11,210 bases of DNA from NCBI GenBank assembly GCA_035555795.1, contig DATMGE010000086.1, forward strand, positions 1 to 11,210. Reading direction: 5' to 3'. The DNA is from RCIO01 sp035555795. GTDB lineage: Bacteria > Pseudomonadota > Alphaproteobacteria > Rhizobiales > Rhizobiaceae. The number at the start of each line of letters is the position of its first letter. Positions within the stretch are counted from its first letter, which is position 1. The notes under the pieces are model-generated. The model was not told the DNA's origin. It ran no database searches and saw only the letters and a list, made by a program, of their open reading frames with translations. Position numbers and translations under genes: made by a program. Below, piece by piece: positions 6,722 through 11,210 of the stretch.

Positions 6722-6772
6722 AAGGTCGCATTCCCGATTCTGCCGAGACGGAATGCTCCAGGAGCCGGGCTG

Positions 6773-7693
6773 ATGGCGCTCTCAAGCAATATGCGGGGTG
6801 CGTTGTTCATGACGTTGGCCATGTCGGCCTTCACGATAAACGACGCGATTGCGAAACATGTTGCCGATGTGATGAACATCGGCCAGCTCATCTTCGTCCG
6901 TGGCGCCTTCGCCACCGTCATGATCGGAACGCTGGCCTGGGCGAGCGGCGCGTTCCGCGGCGGCGCCTGGTATTCACATCCGATGGTGTGGCTGCGTGCG
7001 GCAGGCGATCTCGCCGCCTCGGTCACCTTCCTGCTTGCCCTGTCGCGAATGCCGCTCGCCAATGTCTCCGCCGTGCTGCAGTCGCTGCCGCTTGCGGTCA
7101 CCATGGGGGCCGCTCTCTTCCTTGGCGAACCCGTCGGCTGGCGGCGCTGGATCGCCATCGTCGTCGGTTTCGCCGGCGTGATGATCGTCGTGCGGCCCGG
7201 TTTCGAGGGCTTCGACGCCTATGCGATCTATGCGCTTCTCTGCGTCCTCTTCTGCGTCGTGCGCGACCTCGCCACGCGCCGCCTGCCTCCGCACATACCG
7301 TCATTGCTGGTCGCCACGGTCACGGCCGGCTGCATCGGCGCTTTCGGCGGCCTGATGACCGTTCCGCTCGGTGGCTGGACCCCGATGGACTGGCGCACCA
7401 CGGGCGAGCTCGCCATCGCGGCCGTGCTGCTCATCACCGGCTATCAGTTCATCATCAAGGCCATGCGCGAAGGCGACATTTCCTTTGTCGCGCCGTTCCG
7501 CTACACGGCGCTCGTCTGGGCCATTACACTGGGCATGGTCATGTTCGGCGACATTCCGGACCTTGCCATGATCCTGGGCTCCGCACTGGTCATCGCTTCC
7601 GGCATCTACACGCTCTATCGCGAGCGCAAGCGCGGAGCGACAAGGCCGGCGGCGGAGACGACCGTCGTCGCGATGACGCCGGACGGCAACTGA
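6773..7693 (+). CDS. DMT superfamily (EamA-type) membrane transporter
   Basis: A 306-residue inner-membrane protein with about ten hydrophobic helices in two EamA repeats (roughly residues 8-140 and 155-290), the standard layout of drug/metabolite transporters. The first helix pattern (MSAFTINDAIAKHV) and the end of repeat one (LFLGEPVGWRRWIAIVVGF) are typical. Repeat two ends in a similar GSALVIASGIYTLYRE segment. Substrates of this family range from amino acids to nucleotides and drugs and cannot be predicted here. The start at 6773 is set by an AGGAG ribosome site (6760-6764) eight bases upstream; a longer in-frame reading back to about 6689 lacks such support. It follows moaA by 123 bases and may have its own promoter. 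Confidence 0.9.
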   Translation: MALSSNMRGALFMTLAMSAFTINDAIAKHVADVMNIGQLIFVRGAFATVMIGTLAWASGAFRGGAWYSHPMVWLRAAGDLAASVTFLLALSRMPLANVSAVLQSLPLAVTMGAALFLGEPVGWRRWIAIVVGFAGVMIVVRPGFEGFDAYAIYALLCVLFCVVRDLATRRLPPHIPSLLVATVTAGCIGAFGGLMTVPLGGWTPMDWRTTGELAIAAVLLITGYQFIIKAMREGDISFVAPFRYTALVWAITLGMVMFGDIPDLAMILGSALVIASGIYTLYRERKRGATRPAAETTVVAMTPDGN

Positions 7694-7706
7694 GGCAGCA
7701 GTCCAC

Positions 7707-7743
7707 AGCGCGTGCAATTCGTCGTTTGACAATTGCACGCGCT
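7707..7743 (+). terminator. Perfect 13-base inverted repeat after the DMT gene
   Basis: AGCGCGTGCAATT (7707-7719) and AATTGCACGCGCT (7731-7743) are exact inverse complements around an 11-base loop. The hairpin lies 13 bases behind the DMT stop and is followed by a T-rich but interrupted tail (TCGATTGTTT). It could end the DMT transcript or serve as an operator for the MFS gene, since a TTGACA hexamer (7726-7731) overlaps its right arm. The repeat is certain; the role is inferred. Confidence 0.5.
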
Positions 7744-7749
7744 TCGATT

Positions 7750-7763
7750 GTTTACATGTTAAC
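7750..7763 (+). promoter_or_regulatory. Candidate operator in front of the MFS transporter gene
   Basis: GTTTACATGTTAAC is palindromic at 12 of 14 positions with a perfect ACATGT core. It lies 18-31 bases before the MFS start codon and downstream of a consensus TTGACA (7726-7731), where a repressor would block initiation. TetR- and MarR-type regulators of efflux pumps bind dyads of this size. No regulator gene is adjacent. Binding is inferred. Confidence 0.4.
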
Positions 7764-7781
7764 GAGATCACAGGGCGCGAA

Positions 7782-8999
7782 ATGCAGCAGAAACTCGCCA
7801 ACGAGCGCAGGGCACCGGCAACCACGACACTTGTTGTCATGGCGGCCACCGGCGCGCTGGCGATGAATATCTTCCTGCCTTCGCTCCCCGGCATGGCGCG
7901 CTATTTCGACACCAGCTATGCCGTCGTGCAGCTTACCGTGTCCCTCTATCTGGCCGCGACGGCAGTTCTCCAGCTCGTCATCGGCCCGCTGTCTGACCGC
8001 TACGGGCGCAAGCCCGTCCTGATGGTGGCGCTGACGATCTTCCTCATCAGCACATTGGCGGCGATCTTTGCGCCGACGATCGAGACGCTGATCGTCTGCC
8101 GCCTCTTCCAGGCATCGGCGGCGGCGGGAATGGTGCTGTCGCGCGCCATCGTCCGCGACACCGTCAACCATATAGACGAGGCGGCCAGCAAGATCGGCTA
8201 TGTGACGATGGGCATGGCGCTGGTGCCGATGATCGGGCCCGTCATCGGCGGCGTGGCGGACGAGGCGTTCGGCTGGAAATCGACATTCATCCTGACATTC
8301 GGCTTCGGCCTGCTGGCCATGTCGCTCGTCGCCTACGACCTCAAGGAAACGAACCTGCACCGCTCGGCCAGCCTCAGGGCGCAGATCGCCGCCTATCCGG
8401 AATTGCTGACGTCGCGCCGCTTCTGGGGCTATACGCTGACGGCGGCGTTCGGCTCAGGCTCCTTCTTTGCCTTTCTGGGCGGTGGTCCCTTCGTCGCCAC
8501 GGAAATGCTGGGCCTCTCGCCGTCGCAATATGCGCTCTATTTCGCCATCCTGTCCTTCGGCTATATGATCGGCAACTTCATTTCCGGCCGGTTTTCACGC
8601 CGCATCGGCAACAATCCGATGATGCTGATCGGCAATGTTCTCGGCGTCTTCGGCGTCCTCGCCGCGCTCGTCCTGCTCTGGCTGGGCTATTTCCACGCCG
8701 CGACGATGTTCAGTCCGATCTTCTTCGTGGGCTTCGGCAACGGGATGACGCTGCCCAACGCCAATGCCGGACAGGTGAGCGTGAGACCACATCTGGCCGG
8801 CTCGGCCTCCGGCCTCGGCGGCACCATCCAGATCAGTTGCGGCGCCATACTGGCCTTCCTGGGAGCTGCCCTGCTCTCGGTCGAGGCAGGTCCGCAGCCA
8901 CTGTTCCTCCTGATGCTCGCCTCATCCACGACCGCTGTGGCTGCCTCCTTCTATGTCATATATGTGAACCGGAAGGCTGCGGACCGCGGAGAGCTCTAG
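7782..8999 (+). CDS. MFS transporter, Bcr/CflA drug-efflux family
   Basis: A 405-residue inner-membrane protein with twelve predicted helices. The major facilitator motif A between helices 2 and 3 is exact (GPLSDRYGRKP, residues 68-78). The first helix (MNIFLPSLPGMARYF, 28-42) and helix 4-5 region (RLFQASAAAGMVLSRAIVRD) match the Bcr/CflA subfamily of drug:proton antiporters, which includes bicyclomycin and chloramphenicol exporters. The acidic residue that precedes MYLP in Bcr-type helix 1 is Asn29 here. The ATG at 7782 follows AGGG six bases upstream. A dyad and hairpin upstream suggest regulated expression. mobB starts 42 bases downstream on the same strand and may be read from the same transcript. 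The substrate is unknown. Confidence 0.92.
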   Translation: MQQKLANERRAPATTTLVVMAATGALAMNIFLPSLPGMARYFDTSYAVVQLTVSLYLAATAVLQLVIGPLSDRYGRKPVLMVALTIFLISTLAAIFAPTIETLIVCRLFQASAAAGMVLSRAIVRDTVNHIDEAASKIGYVTMGMALVPMIGPVIGGVADEAFGWKSTFILTFGFGLLAMSLVAYDLKETNLHRSASLRAQIAAYPELLTSRRFWGYTLTAAFGSGSFFAFLGGGPFVATEMLGLSPSQYALYFAILSFGYMIGNFISGRFSRRIGNNPMMLIGNVLGVFGVLAALVLLWLGYFHAATMFSPIFFVGFGNGMTLPNANAGQVSVRPHLAGSASGLGGTIQISCGAILAFLGAALLSVEAGPQPLFLLMLASSTTAVAASFYVIYVNRKAADRGEL

Positions 9000-9007
9000 A
9001 GCCGCGG
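8984..9007 (+). repeat. Dyad covering the MFS stop codon
   Basis: CCGCGG occurs at 8984-8989 and again at 9002-9007, and being self-complementary the copies can pair around 12 bases. The middle contains the perfect 10-base palindrome GCTCTAGAGC (8993-9002) centred on the TAG stop. No T-run follows. It may be a short RNA hairpin between the MFS and mobB cistrons, or chance in GC-rich DNA. Confidence 0.35.
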
Positions 9008-9041
9008 ACGACTGCCGGAGAGTACCGGGAGAGGATGATTG

Positions 9042-9551
9042 ATGCAGCGCGTGCTTGGCGTCACCGGCTGGAAGAATTCGGGCAAGACCACGCTTGTCGA
9101 GCGCCTCGTGGCGGAACTGACGGCGCGCGGCTGGAAGATCTCCACCGTCAAGCACGCGCATCACGCCTTCGAGATCGACCATCAGGGCACCGATTCCTTC
9201 CGGCATCGCGCCGCCGGCGCATCCGAAGTGGCGATCGTCTCATCGAACCGATGGGCGCTCATGCATGAGCTGCGCGGCGAGAACGAGCCGCCGCTGGCCG
9301 ATATACTGGCCCGCCTCTCCCTCTGCGATCTGGTGATCGTGGAAGGCTACAAGCGCGACCATCATGCAAAGATCGAGGTACGGCGCAGCGCAGCGCGCGA
9401 CACCACGCCGCTCGCCACCGCCGACCCCACTATCGTCGCCGTCGCGGCAGATCATCCGGTCACCGGAAGCGAGGTTCCCGTATTCGGCATCGACGACATT
9501 CGCGGGATCGCGGATTTCGCCGAGCGCGCCGCCGGCCTTCGCCCAAGCTGA
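9042..9551 (+). CDS. mobB: Molybdopterin-guanine dinucleotide biosynthesis protein MobB
   Basis: A 169-residue cytoplasmic P-loop GTPase that assists MobA in forming the guanine dinucleotide form of molybdenum cofactor used by DMSO-reductase-family enzymes. The Walker A loop is GWKNSGKT (residues 9-16). Other MobB landmarks follow: STVKHAHH (34-41), DHQGTDSFRHRAAGA (46-60) and LVIVEGYKRDHHAKIEV in the middle of the protein. The start is the ATG at 9042, with GGGAGAGG seven bases upstream; a TTG one codon earlier is less likely. It lies 42 bases behind the MFS gene on the same strand. The usual partner mobA is not in the window, and moaA is 2.4 kb upstream. Family call is firm; MobB is normally a helper and not essential. 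Confidence 0.95.
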   Translation: MQRVLGVTGWKNSGKTTLVERLVAELTARGWKISTVKHAHHAFEIDHQGTDSFRHRAAGASEVAIVSSNRWALMHELRGENEPPLADILARLSLCDLVIVEGYKRDHHAKIEVRRSAARDTTPLATADPTIVAVAADHPVTGSEVPVFGIDDIRGIADFAERAAGLRPS

Positions 9552-9554
9552 AAC

Positions 9555-9567
9555 TGCCGCTCCGGCA
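9555..9567 (+). terminator. Weak hairpin after mobB
   Basis: TGCCG, CTC loop, CGGCA: a 5-base stem starting four bases after the mobB TGA. There is no T-run, so this is at most a weak or Rho-assisted transcript end. Confidence 0.25.
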
Positions 9568-9580
9568 ACTGATAGCGGTT

Positions 9581-9611
9581 GCAATATTGCGTGAAACGAT
9601 GGGAATATCCC
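9581..9611 (+). promoter_or_regulatory. Two dyads two helical turns apart upstream of the binding-protein gene
   Basis: GCAATATTGC (9581-9590) is a perfect palindrome. GGGAATATCCC (9601-9611) has four-base arms around a three-base centre. Their centres are about 20.5 bases apart, so both would face the same side of the helix, as expected for a cooperatively binding regulator. A weak -35 (TTGCAA, 9579-9584) and -10 (GAATAT, 9603-9608; 18-base spacer) overlap them. The dyads are seen; the regulator (for example Lrp- or LysR-type) is unknown. Confidence 0.35.
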
Positions 9612-9618
9612 TTTCAGG

Positions 9619-9666
9619 GCGCGGGCTTGGACCGCGCGACAATGAGACGCCGCACAGGGGACGGCG
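9619..9666 (+). other. Two leader hairpins before the binding-protein gene
   Basis: GCGCGG/CCGCGC (9619-9624 and 9632-9637, 7-base loop) and CGCCG/CGGCG (9648-9652 and 9662-9666, 9-base loop) are perfect short stems in the 5' leader. The second ends eight bases before the AAAGGA ribosome site. They may stabilise the mRNA or be chance in GC-rich sequence. No known riboswitch class is recognised. Confidence 0.3.
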
Positions 9667-9685
9667 CGATTTCGAAAGGACCGAC

Positions 9686-10447
9686 ATGCGTTTCTCCACG
9701 CACATTCTTCTCGCCGCCACGGCTGCACTGGGTATCGCCATGGGCGCCGCACAGGCGCAGGACGCAACCAAGATCAAGATCGGGACGGAAGGTGCCTATC
9801 CGCCCTTCAACAACCTGACTTCCGACGGAACGCTTGAAGGCTTCGACATCGACATCGCCCGCGCGCTTTGCGAGGAGATGAAGGCCGAATGCGAATTCGT
9901 CACGCAGGATTGGGACGGCATCATCCCTGCCCTTCAGGCCAAGCGTTTCGACGCCATCATCGCTTCCATGTCGATCACCGACGAGCGCAAGCAGCAGGTC
10001 GATTTCACCGATCCCTATTATGCCAATTCGCTGGTCTTCATCGCCCCGAAAGACCAGACCTTCGACGCCGCCAATGTCGGCAGAAAGGCGATCGGCGTGC
10101 AGGAAGGCACGATCGCGGCATCCTTTGCCGAAACCACCTACAAGGACGCGGATGTGAAGGCATATCCGTCGCAGCTCGAGGCCTGGGCCGACCTTGCCAA
10201 TGGCCGCGTCGACGCCGTGCTGGCCGACTTCGGCGTGCAATATGGCTGGATTAACAGCCCGGACGGCGAGTGCTGCGAATTCAAGGGCGAATCCGTGAGC
10301 AGCGATGACAGGATCGGCATCGCCATCCGCAAGGGCGACACCGCTCTCGCGGAGCGCTTCAACACCGCGATCAAGGCGATCCGTGAAAACGGCAAATATG
10401 CCGAGATCAACAAGAAGTATTTTCCCTTCGATATTTACGGGGAATAA
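9686..10447 (+). CDS. Periplasmic amino acid-binding protein of an ABC importer (lysine/arginine/ornithine class)
   Basis: A 253-residue solute-binding protein (SBP_bac_3 family) that captures a polar amino acid, probably basic, and delivers it to the membrane permeases. Residues 1-24 form a Sec signal peptide with cleavage after GAAQA. The mature part starts with the family motif IGTEGAYPPFN (32-42). Ligand-site residues typical of LAO/HisJ proteins are present: Ser96 and Arg101 in SMSITDER, Thr142 in the QEGT loop, and Asp181 in VLADFGVQYGW. A vicinal Cys196-Cys197 pair occurs near the end of lobe two. The start at 9686 is fixed by AAAGGA five bases upstream and by the signal peptide. The next gene is a HisQ-type permease, so this is the first gene of an importer operon. 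The exact amino acid is inferred, not known. Confidence 0.93.
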   Translation: MRFSTHILLAATAALGIAMGAAQAQDATKIKIGTEGAYPPFNNLTSDGTLEGFDIDIARALCEEMKAECEFVTQDWDGIIPALQAKRFDAIIASMSITDERKQQVDFTDPYYANSLVFIAPKDQTFDAANVGRKAIGVQEGTIAASFAETTYKDADVKAYPSQLEAWADLANGRVDAVLADFGVQYGWINSPDGECCEFKGESVSSDDRIGIAIRKGDTALAERFNTAIKAIRENGKYAEINKKYFPFDIYGE

Positions 10448-10462
10448 TTCAAGCGATGGTCG

Positions 10463-10541
10463 AAGAGGCTGCTGGATCGGAACCAACCTGCCGTCCGACA
10501 GCCTTTTTCGCGTCGGAAGTACCTGACCGGTTGGCAGGTTG
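10463..10541 (+). promoter_or_regulatory. Intergenic RNA structures: terminator-like hairpin and alternative stem over the permease RBS
   Basis: Stem A pairs 10463-10471 (AAGAGGCTG) with 10499-10507 (CAGCCTTTT, one G-U), and its 3' arm is part of a five-T run (10504-10508), so it looks like a weak terminator with a 27-base loop. Stem B pairs CAACCTGCC (10484-10492) with GGCAGGTTG (10533-10541). The right arm of B is the ribosome binding site and last base before the permease ATG. TCCGAC/GTCGGA (10494-10499, 10512-10517) nests inside B. A and B cannot form together. This fits expression of the binding protein above the permease. Pairing is seen; function is inferred. Confidence 0.45.
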
Positions 10542-11210
10542 ATGGAGCAGGCGCTCGCTCTGTTGGGTTTCGGTGAAGGCGGCTGGGGGGCGCAGATCGT
10601 CTCCGGCATCGGCGTGACCGTCTCGCTGGCGCTCGCCACATTGCCGGTCGGGCTCCTGCTCGGCTTCCTGGTGGCGCTCGCCAAGCAGTCCGGCGAGCCC
10701 TCGCTGCGGCTCGCCGCCAATATCTACACTACCATCTTTCGTGGCCTGCCGGAGCTGCTGACGCTCTTCCTGGTCTTCTACGGCGCGCAGATCGGCATCC
10801 AGCAGTTCCTTGCCGCGATCGGCGCTGAGACGCGGATCGAGATCAATGCCTTCGCCGCCGGCATGGTCGCGCTCGGCGTGGTCTTCTCCTCCTATGCGAG
10901 CGAGGTCTTCCTGTCGGCCTTTCGCGCCATTCCGCGCGGGCAGTATGAGGGCGGCTATGCGATCGGCCTGACGCCGGGGCAGACGATGCGGCTGGTGATC
11001 CTGCCGCAGCTCGTCCGCATCGCACTTCCCGGACTGGCGAACCTCTGGCTCACCTTGCTCAAGGATACCGCTCTGGTCTCGGTCATTGGCCTTTCCGACA
11101 TCCTGCGGCAGGCGGGCGTCGCCGCGCGCGTCACCCGCGAAGCCCTTCTTTTCTTCGGCACCGCCTGCCTGATCTATCTCGTTCTGGCGGTCCTTTCCTC
11201 CGTCGTGATC
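10542..11210 (+). CDS. Polar amino acid ABC importer permease, HisQ/OccQ type (partial, cut by window end)
   Basis: 223 codons are visible with no stop before the window end; family members are usually 230-245 residues, so little is missing. It is an inner-membrane subunit of the His/Glu/Gln/Arg/opine permease family. Residues about 20-45 are helix 1. TIFRGLPELL (64-73) is the conserved family start of the transport core. The cytoplasmic EAA loop lies at residues 136-164 with the key Gly at 142 and the LP of VILPQ at 154-155. GTACLIYLVLAV near the end is the last helix. The ATG at 10542 follows GGCAGG, whose pairing partner lies upstream (see the intergenic structure). A second permease (HisM type) and an ATPase (HisP type) should follow outside the window. 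Confidence 0.93.
   Translation, partial: MEQALALLGFGEGGWGAQIVSGIGVTVSLALATLPVGLLLGFLVALAKQSGEPSLRLAANIYTTIFRGLPELLTLFLVFYGAQIGIQQFLAAIGAETRIEINAFAAGMVALGVVFSSYASEVFLSAFRAIPRGQYEGGYAIGLTPGQTMRLVILPQLVRIALPGLANLWLTLLKDTALVSVIGLSDILRQAGVAARVTREALLFFGTACLIYLVLAVLSSVVI

Noticed and set aside
6689..6772. N-terminal extension of the DMT transporter back to 6689
   Set aside because: A strong AGGAG site fixes the start at 6773, and the upstream stretch contains a promoter-like dyad rather than coding-type codons.
9587..9685. N-terminal extension of the binding protein back to 9587
   Set aside because: The extension would bury the signal peptide behind 33 charged residues, while AAAGGA sits at the right distance from the ATG at 9686.
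9614..10720. 368-codon open frame on the minus strand opposite the binding-protein gene
   Set aside because: It spans the end of one true gene, an intergenic region and the start of another, has no domain, and is explained by the GC-rich third positions of the real genes.
1..11210. A mobile island, defence system or toxin-antitoxin module
   Set aside because: No integrase, transposase, terminal repeats, tRNA target or defence-type domains are visible, and base composition and codon use appear even across all genes.

Overview
The window reads as ordinary chromosomal sequence from an alphaproteobacterium, most likely order Hyphomicrobiales (Rhizobiaceae/Phyllobacteriaceae-like). The basis is high GC with strongly GC-rich third codon positions, a MoaA of rhizobial type, periplasmic and envelope proteins of rhizobial style, and short alphaproteobacterial intergenic regions. 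The genus cannot be fixed from the sequence alone. I see no insertion sequence, phage gene, tRNA, rRNA, CRISPR array or attachment site, and no gene-free stretch longer than about 135 bases.

Left part (1-5.5 kb), mainly cell envelope. The C-terminal end of a probable beta-helix protein (+) converges on a minus-strand block: ynfA-like membrane protein, a bile acid:sodium symporter family transporter, and a long secreted L,D-transpeptidase with its own plausible promoter. Divergent from ynfA is a lipoprotein polysaccharide deacetylase (+). It ends two bases from the end of a minus-strand pair: a DUF971 protein followed by a pyridoxamine-phosphate-oxidase-like flavoprotein.

Middle part (5.5-9.6 kb), all plus strand: moaA (first step of molybdenum cofactor synthesis), a DMT-family transporter, a Bcr/CflA-type MFS efflux transporter, and mobB (the guanine-nucleotide end of cofactor synthesis). 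moaA and mobB are separated by the two transporters and no mobA is present here. moaA lies back to back with the DUF971 gene.

Right part (9.6-11.2 kb): the start of a polar amino acid ABC importer operon, with a periplasmic binding protein of the lysine/arginine/ornithine class and a HisQ-type permease cut by the window end. The 94-base gap between them carries two mutually exclusive potential RNA folds, one terminator-like and one covering the permease ribosome binding site.

I found no convincing new multi-gene system. The points most worth a second look are non-coding: the binding-protein/permease intergenic folds, the dyads upstream of the MFS gene and of the binding-protein gene, a GANTC (CcrM) site touching the L,D-transpeptidase -10 element, and a CtrA-like TTAACCAT motif upstream of the deacetylase.
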